DNA of 64,000 nt, taken from contig PXRG01000031.1 in the NCBI GenBank assembly GCA_003021105.1, forward strand, positions 61,138 to 125,137, in the 5' to 3' direction. Numbering within the stretch: the stretch's first letter is position 1; every line of letters begins with the position of its first letter. The notes under the pieces are model-generated. The model worked only from the letters and a program-made list of their open reading frames with translations, searched no databases and had not been told where the DNA came from. The translations under genes and the position numbers were made by a program. Below, in pieces: positions 8,516 through 17,713 of this stretch. The stretch comes from Halobacteriales archaeon QS_1_68_17. GTDB lineage: Archaea; Halobacteriota; Halobacteria; Halobacteriales; Haloarculaceae.

Positions 8516-9250
8516 ATGCCACAACCCGGCCCAGAGGCGATATGGCTATGGATAGGCACCGCAGGAATGGCTCTCGGGACGTTGGCGTTCCTGGCGATGG
8601 GGTGGAGCGAGACGGATCTCGAGAAACAGGAGTACTACATCGTCACGATATTCATCCCGGCGATCGCGACGGTGTCGTACTTCTCGATGGCGATGGGGTA
8701 CGGACTGACGGAGCTGGCCGTCCCCTGGCAGAGTCAGCCGCTGGACATCTACTGGGCGCGGTACGCCGACTGGCTGTTCACGACGCCGTTGCTGTTGCTC
8801 GACCTCGCCCTGCTCGCGGGGGCTGACCGCAACACCATCGCGACGCTCGTCGGTCTCGACGTCGGCATGATCCTGACGGGACTCGTCGGCGCGCTCACGA
8901 CCGCCAGCCCCGGCATGCGGATCGCCTGGTGGGGGATCAGCACCGGCTTCTTCCTGGTGTTGCTGTACGTCCTGGTGAGCCGGCTGTCCTCGCAGGCGGC
9001 CGCCCGTTCCGGCGACGTCGCGAGCCTGTTCGGCACGCTCAGGAACCTGGTGATCGTGCTGTGGACGGCCTACCCGATCGTCTGGATCGTCGGCACCGAG
9101 GGGCTCGGCCTGGTCGGCCTGTACCCCGAGACGGCAGCCTTCATGGTGCTGGACCTGACGGCGAAGGTCGGCTTCGGCTTCGTGCTGTTGCGGAGCCGTA
9201 ACGTCATCGACCAGGCCGTCGAGGAGGCGGCGGGCGCGACGCCGTCCTAG
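8516..9250 (+). CDS. bop: Bacteriorhodopsin (light-driven proton pump)
   Basis: A 244-aa seven-helix retinal protein of the cell membrane. All pump residues are present at near-canonical numbers: Arg82 and Asp85 ([11 protein letters not shown]), Asp96 ([11 protein letters not shown]), Asp115, Glu195 and Glu205 of the release group (GTEG, YPET), Asp213 and the retinal Schiff-base Lys217 ([12 protein letters not shown]). The DTD-type pattern Asp85-Thr89-Asp96 marks an outward proton pump. The N-terminus [12 protein letters not shown] resembles Haloarcula-type bacteriorhodopsins. The genes for its chromophore follow directly. Confidence 0.97.
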   Translation: MPQPGPEAIWLWIGTAGMALGTLAFLAMGWSETDLEKQEYYIVTIFIPAIATVSYFSMAMGYGLTELAVPWQSQPLDIYWARYADWLFTTPLLLLDLALLAGADRNTIATLVGLDVGMILTGLVGALTTASPGMRIAWWGISTGFFLVLLYVLVSRLSSQAAARSGDVASLFGTLRNLVIVLWTAYPIVWIVGTEGLGLVGLYPETAAFMVLDLTAKVGFGFVLLRSRNVIDQAVEEAAGATPS

Positions 9251-9316
9251 CGTCGGCGCGGTCGCGGTTTTTATTGCACGTCCGCCCGGTAGCCACCCCA
9301 GCGGCGCTTTCCCCAC

Positions 9317-10027
9317 ATGCTCCTGACGTACCTCGGATTCCACCTGGTGTTTGTCCTCCCGCCGCTGGCCGCCCTCCTGTCGACGGCGTCGTTCCCGCTG
9401 GCGGGGCGACCGCGCGTCGGTGCCGCGGGGGTCGCCGTCCTGACCGGGCTGGCCCTGGTCTACACGACCCCCTGGGACAACCACCTCATCGCGTCCGGCG
9501 TGTGGTCGTACCCCGCCGACCGGATCCTGGCCCGGATCTGGCACGCACCCGTCGGGGAGTACCTCTTCATCGTCCTCCAGCCGTTGCTGACGGCGCTGTG
9601 GCTCTACCGGCTCCCGTCGACGGTCCCCGCTTCGCTCGGGGTCTCTCGGCCCCAGCGGCTCGCGGGCGCGGCCGCCGGCCTCGCGGTCGGGCTGGCCGGC
9701 TGGCTGGTCCTGTCCGCGGGCTACTACCTCGGGACGCTGTTGCTCTGGGCGTCCCCGGTGCTGGCGCTACAGTGGGGGGTCGGCTGGCCCGTGCTGTGGC
9801 GGCTCCGCCGCCGGCTCGCCGTCGCCGTCGGGGTGCCGACGGCGTACCTCTGTGTCGCCGACCGGATCGCCATCGAGCTCGGGATCTGGCGGTTCGACCA
9901 CCGGTTCATGACCGGCCTCGACGTCCTCGGGCTACCGGTCGAGGAGGCGGCCTTCTTCCTGCTGACGAACCTGTTCGTCGTCCAGGGGCTCCTGTTGTTC
10001 TTCTGGGTGATCGACCGATGGGGGTGA
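9317..10027 (+). CDS. crtY: Lycopene beta-cyclase (fused CrtYc-CrtYd type membrane enzyme)
   Basis: Converts lycopene to beta-carotene, the retinal precursor. A 236-aa protein with about seven hydrophobic segments carries the two repeated cyclase-domain marks: TPWDNHLIASGVWSY and WHAPVGEYLFIVLQP in the first half, and the PVEEAAFFLLTNLFVVQGLL copy in the second. Length fits the archaeal fused form. A TATA-like GTTTTTATTGCAC precedes it by about 40 bases. Its stop overlaps the brp start by 10 bases, indicating coupled translation. Confidence 0.93.
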   Translation: MLLTYLGFHLVFVLPPLAALLSTASFPLAGRPRVGAAGVAVLTGLALVYTTPWDNHLIASGVWSYPADRILARIWHAPVGEYLFIVLQPLLTALWLYRLPSTVPASLGVSRPQRLAGAAAGLAVGLAGWLVLSAGYYLGTLLLWASPVLALQWGVGWPVLWRLRRRLAVAVGVPTAYLCVADRIAIELGIWRFDHRFMTGLDVLGLPVEEAAFFLLTNLFVVQGLLLFFWVIDRWG

Positions 10028-11058
10028 CCGCCGCGCCGTCCCTCGACGACGGGACCCGCGAGACGCTCGTCCGGACGGTGCTGTGGCCCGCCTGGCTCGC
10101 GGTCGCGGCGCTCGCGGCGGCGTTCGCGGCGGGCGTGACGGTCCCGCCGACGCTCCAGTACGTCCCGCTTGTCGCCAGCGCGCTCGTGCTCGGCCTGCCA
10201 CACGGCGCGGTCGACCACCTGGCGGTCCCCCGGGTCAACGACGCCCCGTCGCCCTGGCGTGGCGTCGCCGCCGTCGTGGCCGTCTACGTCGTCCTCGGCG
10301 GGCTGTACGCGGCCGTCTGGTTCGTCGCGCCGGCCGCCGCGTTCGCCGCGTTCGTCCTCCTGACGCTGCTCCACTGGGGCCAGGGCGACGTCTACGCGCT
10401 GCTGGCGCTGGCGGACGCCGGCCACCTCCGGACGGCCGGCCAGCGGACGCTCGCGGCGCTGGTGCGGGGCGGCCTCCCGATGCTCGTCCCCCTGCTGGCG
10501 TTCCCCGGCTGGTACCGCCGGGTCGCCGGCGACTTCCTCGGACTGTTCGGCGTCGACGCCGCGGCGCTGGCCTGGGCGTTCGCCCCGGCCTTCCGGACAG
10601 CGCTCGGTGTGGGGTACGGCCTCCTGGTGGTGACCGCGCTCGCTGTCGGCTACGCCCGGGCCGACGACCGCAGGACGTGGGCCCTCGACGCCGGCGAAAC
10701 GGCACTGCTGCTCGGCTACTTCGCCGTGGTGCCGCCGGTCCTGGCGGTCGGGGTATACTTCTGTTTCTGGCACTCGCTGCGCCACATCGGCCGGCTGCTA
10801 GTCGTCGACGACCCCGCCCGCGAGTCGCTGTCGGCCGGCCGTCCCCGGGCGGCCTTCGCCCGCTTCGCCCGGGACGCGACGCCGCTGACGCTCGTCTCGC
10901 TGGCGCTGCTGGCCGGCCTGTACGCCCTCGTCCCCGCGCCGCCGGGGGACCTGGGGTCGCTCGTGGCGCTGTATCTCGTGTTGATCGCGGTGCTGACGCT
11001 CCCCCACGTCGCCGTCGTCACGTGGATGGACTACCGCCAGAACGTGTGGGTCGGCTGA
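10018..11058 (+). CDS. blh: Brp/Blh family beta-carotene 15,15'-dioxygenase (retinal synthesis)
   Basis: Splits beta-carotene to retinal for bacteriorhodopsin. A 346-aa polytopic membrane protein starting MGVTAAPSLDDGTRETLV. Putative iron-binding histidines sit in GLPHGAVDHL (His62, His67), LLHWGQGDVY (His119) and the late FWHSLRHIGRLL. The ATG at 10018 lies inside the end of crtY, so the two form a translationally coupled retinal-synthesis pair downstream of bop. The gene is brp- or blh-like; which paralogue cannot be told from sequence alone. Confidence 0.92.
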   Translation: MGVTAAPSLDDGTRETLVRTVLWPAWLAVAALAAAFAAGVTVPPTLQYVPLVASALVLGLPHGAVDHLAVPRVNDAPSPWRGVAAVVAVYVVLGGLYAAVWFVAPAAAFAAFVLLTLLHWGQGDVYALLALADAGHLRTAGQRTLAALVRGGLPMLVPLLAFPGWYRRVAGDFLGLFGVDAAALAWAFAPAFRTALGVGYGLLVVTALAVGYARADDRRTWALDAGETALLLGYFAVVPPVLAVGVYFCFWHSLRHIGRLLVVDDPARESLSAGRPRAAFARFARDATPLTLVSLALLAGLYALVPAPPGDLGSLVALYLVLIAVLTLPHVAVVTWMDYRQNVWVG

Positions 11059-11649
11059 TTACTTCCCGCGGTTGCGGTTGCTCCGCAGGCTCGGGCGGGT
11101 GTGTTCCGACCCTTTCCCGCGGATGTCGAGGCCCCGCCCCGACTTGCCGGCGCTGGTCAGCCCCCGCAGCGCGCGGTTGCGCTGGCTGTCGTCGCAGATC
11201 CAGTCGAGGTCGTCGTCGTTCTGGATGGCGGGGTGGTTCGGGTCGAGCAGGATGACCTCGAACCACTTCTGTCGGCCGTCCTCGCCGACGGGGTAGGAGT
11301 TGAGTACCCGGAGGTTCCGGTACTTCCGGGTGACCCGCTCCTCGCCGATCCGCTGGAGGTTCTTGCGCCGCGTGATCGGGTTGACTCCCTGGCGCTTCGA
11401 CCGCCGGCCGGCCGTGAACCGCTGTTTGCGCGCCCCGCCCTTCCGGACGCTCACGCGGGCGACGACGACACCCTGCTTTGCCTTGTACCCGAGCGACCGC
11501 GCCCGGTCGAGCCGCGTGGGTCGCTCGATCCGTTCGATCGCGCCCTGGTCGCGCCACTCCTGCTGTCGTTGCCACTGCAACTCCGCCAGTTTGCCCTCGT
11601 CCGGGTCCTTCCAGGCGTCCCGGATGTGCGAATAGAAGCTCTTTGCCAT
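11059..11649 (-). CDS. rpl15e: 50S ribosomal protein L15e
   Basis: A 196-aa archaeal/eukaryotic large-subunit protein, [20 protein letters not shown] onward, very basic, with the family stretch [20 protein letters not shown] and [21 protein letters not shown] used ATG 11649; the in-frame ATG at 11658 would only add three residues. Its stop directly abuts the end of the convergent Brp/Blh gene. Confidence 0.96.
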   Translation of the reverse strand: MAKSFYSHIRDAWKDPDEGKLAELQWQRQQEWRDQGAIERIERPTRLDRARSLGYKAKQGVVVARVSVRKGGARKQRFTAGRRSKRQGVNPITRRKNLQRIGEERVTRKYRNLRVLNSYPVGEDGRQKWFEVILLDPNHPAIQNDDDLDWICDDSQRNRALRGLTSAGKSGRGLDIRGKGSEHTRPSLRSNRNRGK

Positions 11650-12104
11650 GGTCATCACCGCGGGCGTTGGTGGTTCAACCCCGGCCCGCCGCCGGGATCA
11701 CATCCCGTCCCGCGCGAGCAGGTGCCCGCTGGTGCCCGCCGACCAGCGAGTTACCTCCTCCTTTCGGCGTCCGTCGCTTAAGCGCTTCGAACTCCGCCGG
11801 CTCCTGTCACCGAAAACCACAGAATAAATTGTAATGAATTCTCTATCGGGCGCGAGGGCACGAGAAGGCTCCAGAAGGCCTGAATAGTGATATGAACCAC
11901 TTTTGTCCGATATAATTGACAGAATAATGCCATACTATCGAATTGGGCAGCGAACAAACCGTGGTACTAGAAAGGCGTCCGTGGAGAACTCGATCCGGAC
12001 TCGACCCCCGAATTTTAATTATATTTGTGTATTATCGGTCGGGAAGGCAATTCCACCGGTCGGCGTTACAGTCATAGAGCTGTAATCGGCGGGCCCGGGG
12101 CGGC
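11650..12104. other. Intergenic region, partly AT-rich, no gene supported
   Basis: 455 bases between rpl15e (leftward) and the end of the IclR gene. The GC-rich part next to rpl15e should hold its promoter. From about 11820 the sequence becomes markedly AT-rich (e.g. TATAATTGACAGAATAATG near 11910 and a TTTTAATTATA run near 12013). A 60-codon frame at 11903-12085 is not acidic and lacks homology that I can recognise. This looks like non-coding DNA of different composition, possibly a remnant of transferred sequence. Confidence 0.4.
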
Positions 12105-12869
12105 TCAGGCGTACGTGATGTCGAGTTCGAACTCGTTGACGACGCCCAGCAGCAGTTCCGGGATCTCTTCCTCGAACCAGTCGCCTTTCATCCGGTGGCT
12201 CGGGCCGGCGACGTTGACCGCCCCGAGGAGTTCGTCGTCCGGGCCGTGGACTGTCGTCGCCACCGCGTTGAGTCCCTTGATGTGTTCCTGGCGGTCGAAG
12301 GCGTAGCCGCGGTCGCGGACGGCGTCGAGTTCGTCGTGGAGCCGTTCCCGGTCGGTGATCGTCCCGGCGGTCAGTTCCGGGAGGCCGTGTTCGTCGACGA
12401 TCCCGTCGACCCGCTCGCGGGGCAGTTCCGCGAGGATCGCCTTGCCGGCCGCCAGCGCGTGGAGGTGGAACCGCTTGCCGATCCGCGCGTCGGTGCCGAC
12501 CGCGTTGCTGCCGATCCCGCGGTAGACGAACACGCCCAGCCCGTACTCCTCGACGACGAAGGCGGTGAGTTCGCCGGTCTCGTCGGCCAGGCGCTCGATC
12601 CGCGGTCGGATCTGCTTTGCTGCCTCGTTCTGCCGCCGGACGTACCCGCCGAAGTCAAGAAACCGCATGCCGAGGTGGTACTCCCCGTCGCGCTCGACGA
12701 CGAACTCGTGTTTCTCCAGGGTCTTTGCGTGCCGGTAGACGGTGCTCTTCGAGATGCCGGTGTGGTCGGCGATGTCGGTGATCCGCCCGCCGTCGATCTC
12801 CCGGATGCCCTCGACGACCGCGAACAGCGTCTCGTCCGATTTGATCGTCGATTCTTCCTCGCGTTCCAT
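12105..12869 (-). CDS. IclR family transcriptional regulator
   Basis: A 254-aa regulator: winged helix-turn-helix at residues about 10-70 (GGRITDIADHTGISKSTVYRH) and a C-terminal effector-binding domain (KRFHLHALAAGKAILAELP, DRQEHIKGLNAVATTV, LGAVNVAGPSHRM). IclR proteins commonly repress or activate adjacent catabolic operons on binding a small carboxylate. Here the likely targets are the LLM oxidoreductase, MFS carrier, DUF2848 and nitrilase genes downstream at 13.7-18.9 kb, though that link is inferred from position only. Confidence 0.9.
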   Translation of the reverse strand: MEREEESTIKSDETLFAVVEGIREIDGGRITDIADHTGISKSTVYRHAKTLEKHEFVVERDGEYHLGMRFLDFGGYVRRQNEAAKQIRPRIERLADETGELTAFVVEEYGLGVFVYRGIGSNAVGTDARIGKRFHLHALAAGKAILAELPRERVDGIVDEHGLPELTAGTITDRERLHDELDAVRDRGYAFDRQEHIKGLNAVATTVHGPDDELLGAVNVAGPSHRMKGDWFEEEIPELLLGVVNEFELDITYA

Positions 12870-13358
12870 GCCCTGTGCTAGCGACTCTCGCCTGTTTAAT
12901 CTACCGCCTCGTGAAACGGCAGGGTTTCCGTATCGGTCCTCCCGTACCGCCCGACGCGACCGCGTTAGAGCGAGGGTGTCTCGTTTCCGCTGTGGGATAC
13001 GGCTACCGTGTTCCGGTTTCGGCAGCCGGGGACCGAATTCGTCTGGCGGGAACCGGCTCAGATCGAGCTACCCCCCGGCCTCGGAGGCGCGAGGGTACTG
13101 TACCCCGGGCGGTCAGTACTTTCCCTCCCGATCTCGTGCCGTGGTGCCATTTCACGAGACGGGACGAACCGTTCCCCACTCGCGGGGGGACAGGCCAGGT
13201 GTCGCGTGGAGTGCCGGCCGCGCGTTCGGTTTTCCGCCGGCGCGGGTTTTCCGTCCTGCGCAACGTGGAACGGGTACCGTCTCACACGCCTCCGCGGGCG
13301 TCGCGGCCGCGGGTGCGGCGAACGTTTAAGATGCTGCTCCCGTTACGGGAGACGAGTG
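12870..13358. other. Intergenic region between IclR and a small gene
   Basis: 489 bases without a convincing gene. A TATA-like TTTAATC (12894-12900), read leftward, suits the IclR gene. A short inverted repeat GAAAC (12913-12917) / GTTTC (12924-12928) lies just upstream and could be an operator. At the other end AACGTTTAAG (13321-13330) is a good TATA element for the gene at 13359. The middle is ordinary high-GC sequence with no recognisable signal. Confidence 0.4.
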
Positions 13359-13592
13359 ATGCAAAGCGGGCAGTACACCGAACCGAGAGTTCGCATCTCC
13401 CGGCAGGAAACCGTCTCCGAGGAGGCGCTCGTCTGCGACTACGACCAACTCTCGGAGCGGGCCAGACAGCGGTTGCCCGGTCTCGTCGCGTCCGAGGGTG
13501 ACGTGGGGCGGGTCGGTCTCGCCGCGGCGGCGGAACTGACCCGGTACGACGCGGTCAAGTTCACCGACTACTACCGGATCGACTGGCGGTGA
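13359..13592 (+). CDS. Small haloarchaeal hypothetical protein
   Basis: A 77-aa protein starting MQSGQYTEPRVRISRQETVS. It contains the sequence VCDYDQLSERARQRLPGLV, of the kind seen in short haloarchaeal proteins that describe a D-Y-x-x-L-S motif (DUF7979-like), then ends YDAVKFTDYYRIDWR. No function is known. The ATG lies about 30 bases after a TTTAAG TATA element, which supports a real gene with this start although longer in-frame extensions exist. Confidence 0.65.
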   Translation: MQSGQYTEPRVRISRQETVSEEALVCDYDQLSERARQRLPGLVASEGDVGRVGLAAAAELTRYDAVKFTDYYRIDWR

Positions 13593-13745
13593 GGCGCGAT
13601 TCCGCGACGGGGGTGCGTCCGCCTCCGCGGCGGTCACTCCCCGCCGGTGACGGGACCGCCGTCGCCGCCGGGCGGGCGTTCGGCGCTCCGACGGCGCGAC
13701 CGGCAGAATATTTATGCCGACGCTCCCGCATGTATCGGTCGAGCC

Positions 13746-14735
13746 ATGAAATTCGGGTTCTTCCCCAAAGAGGGCGGTCCGGACTTCGACGGCGTGTTAG
13801 ACGAGGTCCGCGCCGGCGAGGACGTCGGGTTCGACCAGTGCTGGATCACGGAACACCACGAGAGCGAGGAGAACTACTGGGCGGCGCCGTTCACCCGCCT
13901 GGGTGCGATGGCCGGCGTGACCGACGAGATCGACTTCGTCACGGCGATCGTCGTCTCGCCGCTGCACAACGCGGTCGAACTCGCGGAGAACGCGCTGGTC
14001 TTCGACCAGATCTCCGAGGGCCGGTTCATCTTCGGGACCGCGGTCGGCTACGTCGCCGAGGAGTTCGAGGCCTACGGCATCGACATGGACGAGCGCGCGG
14101 GCCGGTACATCGAGGGGATGAAGCTGCTCGACAACTACCTCTCCTCGGACGAGCCGATCGACTTCGACGGCGAGTTCTGGTCGCTGGAGGACTGGCAGCC
14201 GATCCCGCCGAGCTACCAGGACCCGCGGCCGACCTTCTGGGTCGGCGGCTGGGGCGACATGGCGCTCAAGCGGTCGGTCCACCTCGGCGAAGCGTGGGTC
14301 CCCGGCGGCACCGCCGACCTCGACGGGCTCGTCGAGCGCATGGAGAAACTCGAGGACTTCGCCGACGAGGCCGGCCAGGACTACGCCGACATCGACCAGC
14401 CGCTGATGCGGGAGGCGATCATCGCCGAGGACCACGACGAGGCGATGCGGATGGGCAGGAAGTACCTCCACCGCGCGTACACCGAGGAGTACGGCACCGA
14501 GGAGTGGTCCCATCCCTTTATCACCCAGGAGCAGGCCGCCGACTTCGAGAAACTGGCCGACGAGCGGTTCCTCGTGGGCACGCCCGACGAGATCATCGAG
14601 CAGATCCAGCAGTTCGACGACCGCTTCCCCATCGACCACCTCGGCTGCCGGTTCCACTTCCCCGGCATGTCCCACGAGATGGTCCAGGAGCAGATCGAAC
14701 TGTTCGGCAACGAGGTCATCCCGTCGTTCGACTGA
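13746..14735 (+). CDS. LLM-class flavin-dependent oxidoreductase (luciferase-like monooxygenase)
   Basis: A 329-aa TIM-barrel flavoprotein of the bacterial-luciferase superfamily: MKFGFFPKEGGPDFDGVLDE, then WITEHHESEENYWAAPF, TAIVVSPLHNAVELAE, SEGRFIFGTAVGYVAEEFEA and a late FLVGTPDEIIEQI. Such enzymes use FMN or F420 to oxidise small organics. A TATA element (GAATATTTATG, about 13706) and 40-base leader precede the ATG. With the neighbouring MFS carrier, DUF2848 protein and nitrilase it suggests breakdown of an organic acid or amide, but the substrate is not deducible. Confidence 0.9.
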   Translation: MKFGFFPKEGGPDFDGVLDEVRAGEDVGFDQCWITEHHESEENYWAAPFTRLGAMAGVTDEIDFVTAIVVSPLHNAVELAENALVFDQISEGRFIFGTAVGYVAEEFEAYGIDMDERAGRYIEGMKLLDNYLSSDEPIDFDGEFWSLEDWQPIPPSYQDPRPTFWVGGWGDMALKRSVHLGEAWVPGGTADLDGLVERMEKLEDFADEAGQDYADIDQPLMREAIIAEDHDEAMRMGRKYLHRAYTEEYGTEEWSHPFITQEQAADFEKLADERFLVGTPDEIIEQIQQFDDRFPIDHLGCRFHFPGMSHEMVQEQIELFGNEVIPSFD

Positions 14736-14796
14736 CTGCCGGCGAGCGGCTCCCGACCGCCGGCACCGCGTGCCCCGACCGGCGCTCGTCGGGCGG

Positions 14797-15993
14797 TCAG
14801 AGCCCGAGTCCGAGCGCGCGGTTGCCGACGAGCGCGACGGCGGTGACCGCGACCAGCCCCACCAGCAGGCCGACGGCGACCGGCCAGCCGGCCGCCTCGG
14901 CAGCGGTCCCGGTGACGACGCTGCCGAGCGAACTGACCAGCATGTAGACCGTCCGGACGAGGCCGAAGCCGGTCCCCCGCTCGTCGACGGCGAGGGTGTC
15001 CATCAGCCGCGACTGGACGGTGCCCATCCAGCTCAGCCCGACGCCGAGGCCGCCGACGCCGGCCAGCAGCGCGGGCAGCCCCGTCCCCGCCAGCAGCGCC
15101 GCGAAGCCGGTCCCGGCGGCGACGAGGCAGGTCACCAGCACCGCGTCGCGGCCGACGCGGTCCGAGAGGGTCCCGAGCACCGGCAGACAGACCGCCGAGA
15201 GCGCGAACACCGCCGCGAAGGCGGCGCTGGCGTCGCCCGTGGCGTACCCGTGGTACTCCACCAGGAACGTCGGGAAAAAGGAGGCGAAGGACTGCCAGAC
15301 GAACACCGTCACGACCGCGACGACGGTAGTGAACGCCGTCCGGGGTTTCGAGAGGTAATGGACGACGACGCCGGGGTCGAACCGCTCGCGGACGGGCGTC
15401 TCCGGCCGGACCGGCGGCGTCTCCCGGAGCGCCAGGACGGCGGCGACGAACAGCGGCACCGCGACCGCCGCCCCCAGCAGCGTGGCCGCCCGCCAGCCGT
15501 AGCGCGTGCCGACGTAGGCGGCCGCCAGCGGCCCGAGCAACCCCGCCAGCGGACCGCCAGCGGTGTGAAAGCCCAGCGCGTGGCCGGTCTTCTCGAACTG
15601 CCGGGTCAACAACGCGGTGCCGGCGCTGAAGTACAGCCCCGCGCCGCCGCCCAGACAGAGCGCGAACAGCGCGAACGCCCCGAACCCGGGGGCGACGGCG
15701 ACGAGGGCGCTCCCGGCTCCGGTCAGCCCGAGCGCGGCGAGGATCACCCGCCGCTCCCCGTACCGCTCCCCGAGAACGCCGCTGGGAAACTGGAAGAGCG
15801 CGTACAGCGCCCACATGCCCGTCAGCGCCAGCCCGACCTCGCTCTTCGAGACCCCGAGGTCGGCCGTGATCGCCGGCACGTTCGGGCTGAGCACCAGCCG
15901 CGCGACCATCGTGGCGAAAAAGGACCCCGTCGCCAGCGCCAGGACCGTGTTCCGGTAGGGCCACGACGGCAGCCCCCGCGTCACTCGGCTCAT
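14797..15993 (-). CDS. MFS transporter
   Basis: A 398-aa inner-membrane carrier with about 12 hydrophobic helices. The major facilitator loop 2-3 motif appears as GVLGERYGERRVILAAL after helix 2, and a related DRVGRDAVLV segment follows helix 8. The N-terminus SPNVPAITADLGVSKSEVG resembles nitrate/oxalate-formate-type and sugar-acid carriers of haloarchaea. It faces the LLM gene tail to tail and is divergent from the VOC pseudogene; uptake of the substrate for this catabolic group is the likely job. Confidence 0.88.
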   Translation of the reverse strand: MSRVTRGLPSWPYRNTVLALATGSFFATMVARLVLSPNVPAITADLGVSKSEVGLALTGMWALYALFQFPSGVLGERYGERRVILAALGLTGAGSALVAVAPGFGAFALFALCLGGGAGLYFSAGTALLTRQFEKTGHALGFHTAGGPLAGLLGPLAAAYVGTRYGWRAATLLGAAVAVPLFVAAVLALRETPPVRPETPVRERFDPGVVVHYLSKPRTAFTTVVAVVTVFVWQSFASFFPTFLVEYHGYATGDASAAFAAVFALSAVCLPVLGTLSDRVGRDAVLVTCLVAAGTGFAALLAGTGLPALLAGVGGLGVGLSWMGTVQSRLMDTLAVDERGTGFGLVRTVYMLVSSLGSVVTGTAAEAAGWPVAVGLLVGLVAVTAVALVGNRALGLGL

Positions 15994-16150
15994 CGACCCG
16001 ACACCGGCCGCCCGGACCGTCGCGTCGCTTCTACGGCGGCGTCCCTCGCGGTCGCTGCTCCGGTGGCGTCCATCGGTTTCGACGTGGCCGCTCGCCGATA
16101 AAAACTCTGTCGGGCGACCGTTTAAGCGGCCGCCGGTCCAACCTCCGGCG

Positions 16151-16937
16151 ATGCCCCCGCGAATCGACCACGCGGTCGTCGGCGTGCGCGACCTCGAAGC
16201 CGGCGCGGACGCGCTGGCCGACCTCGGGTTCGACCCGTACTACGGCGGCACCCACGCGAACGGCGTCACACACAACTACACCGTCGGCTTCCCGGACGGG
16301 TCGTACCTCGAACTGGTCTCGACGCTCGAACCCGGCCAGGCGTCGCCGTGGTGGCACGACGAGATCCACGGCGACGCCGGTCCCTCTCGCGGCCGCGGGC
16401 TTCGCGGTCGACGGCCCGGACGCCTACAGCCGCGAGCGCCCCGACGGCGTCCGCGTTGCGTGGGACCTGACCGTCGTCGGCACCGACGGGTTCGGCACGT
16501 TCGTCCCCTTCCTGGTCCGCGACCGCACGCCCCGCGAGTACCGCGTCCACGTCTCGGACCGGATGAATGCGTTCGACCTCGTGGGCGTCGCCGAAGTGGT
16601 CGTCGCCGTTTCCGACCTCGATGCCGCCGCCGAGCGGATGTGCGCGTACTTCGGGGCCGGCGCGCCCGTCCGCCGGACCGACGAGGCGTTCGGCGCGGAC
16701 CTGGCGGCCCTGCCCGACGCCCCCGTGACGCTGGCCGCGCCCCGTCCGGGGACCGACCTCGCCGCGCGGGTCGAGCGGTTCGGCGACCTGCCGTGTGCCT
16801 TCCTCCTCGACACCGACGACCTCCCGGCCACCCGCGAGCGGTTCGACCTGCCGGCCCCGTCGTCGTGGGGAAAGCGGCGCGTCTGCTGGTTCGAGACGCC
16901 GCTGCCCGGACGGCTGGGCGTCCGCGACCGCGCGTAG
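16151..16937 (+). pseudogene. VOC/glyoxalase-like domain protein, frameshifted
   Basis: Two frames together encode one protein of about 260 aa. The first runs from ATG 16151 (MPPRIDHAVVGVRDLEAGAD) to about 16380 (WWHDEIHGDAG). The second continues from about 16380 (LAAAGFAVDGPDAYSRERPD) through VGVAEVVVAVSDLDAAAERM to the TAG at 16937. The join needs a single-base correction within about 16376-16390 (GCCGGTCCCTCTCGCGG). Both halves look like the glyoxalase-like fold with two repeats. A TTTAAG TATA lies 30 bases upstream. Either a recent pseudogene or a one-base sequencing error. Confidence 0.8.
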
Positions 16938-16947
16938 CCGGCAGCCA

Positions 16948-16972
16948 GGAGACGGGAGACGGGAGACGGGAG
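16948..16972. repeat. Short tandem repeat GGAGACG x3
   Basis: Three exact copies of the 7-bp unit GGAGACG plus a partial fourth fill the gap between the VOC pseudogene and the DUF2848 gene, immediately before the TATA-like TTTAAGG (16974-16980). Tandem 7-mers can change copy number; here that would alter the spacing upstream of the promoter. Confidence 0.8.
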
Positions 16973-17003
16973 GTTTAAGGCTAGCCCGGCCGGACCCGGA
17001 GGT

Positions 17004-17696
17004 ATGATCGAACTGGACCTCCACCTCCGGCGCGACGGGGAGACGACGCCCGTGACGGTTCCGGTCGAACGGGTCGCAAACTGCGGGTGGACCGGCCGCG
17101 ACGAGGACGCACTCCGGGAACACATCGAGGAACTCGAAGCCGAGGGGATCGAGGCCCCCGACGAGTTCCCGGTGATCTACCCCAAGCCCCACCACCTCGT
17201 CACGACGCTGACCGACGTAGAGGTGGTCTCGGAGGCGACCTCCGGCGAGGCGGAGTTCGTCCTGTTCCCGACCGGCGACGGGGTGTACGTCGGCGTCGGG
17301 AGCGACCACACCGACCGGGACCTCGAAACCGAGAGCATCGAACTCGCAAAGAGCGTCTGCCCCAACGTGATCGGCGAGGCCGTCTGGCGGCTGACCGACG
17401 TGATCGACCACTGGGACGACCTCGAACTCCGTAGCTGGACCGGGGCCGACGGCGACCGGCTGCTCTACCAGGAGGCGACCCTGGACGCGATGTTGCCGCC
17501 GACCGACCTGTTCGACCTCGTCGAGGACGGGACCGCGACCTCCGCCGAGCGGACGGCGATCTTCTCGGGCAGCGTCGGCACCGAGACCGAGGAAATCGTC
17601 CACGGCGACTTCTTCGCCGTCGAACTCCACGACCCCGAACTCGACCGGACGCTCTCGGTCGAGTACGACGTCTCGACGCTGGACTGGGTGGCCTGA
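17004..17696 (+). CDS. DUF2848 family protein (FAH-like fold, putative hydrolase)
   Basis: A 230-aa protein with DUF2848 marks: FVLFPTGDGVYVGVGSDHTD (residues 87-106), the LAKSVCPNVIGEAVWRL segment and HWDDLELRSW. The family is related to fumarylacetoacetate hydrolase-like enzymes and is found in catabolic gene groups; the reaction is not established. A TATA element TTTAAGG precedes the ATG by about 25 bases. Neighbours are a cupin (convergent) and a nitrilase. Confidence 0.88.
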   Translation: MIELDLHLRRDGETTPVTVPVERVANCGWTGRDEDALREHIEELEAEGIEAPDEFPVIYPKPHHLVTTLTDVEVVSEATSGEAEFVLFPTGDGVYVGVGSDHTDRDLETESIELAKSVCPNVIGEAVWRLTDVIDHWDDLELRSWTGADGDRLLYQEATLDAMLPPTDLFDLVEDGTATSAERTAIFSGSVGTETEEIVHGDFFAVELHDPELDRTLSVEYDVSTLDWVA

Positions 17697-17713
17697 CGGT
17701 CCGGGTGGGGACG

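Noticed and set aside
11903..12085. 60-codon frame in the AT-rich intergenic region
   Set aside because: No homology recognised, non-acidic, no convincing promoter or start spacing.
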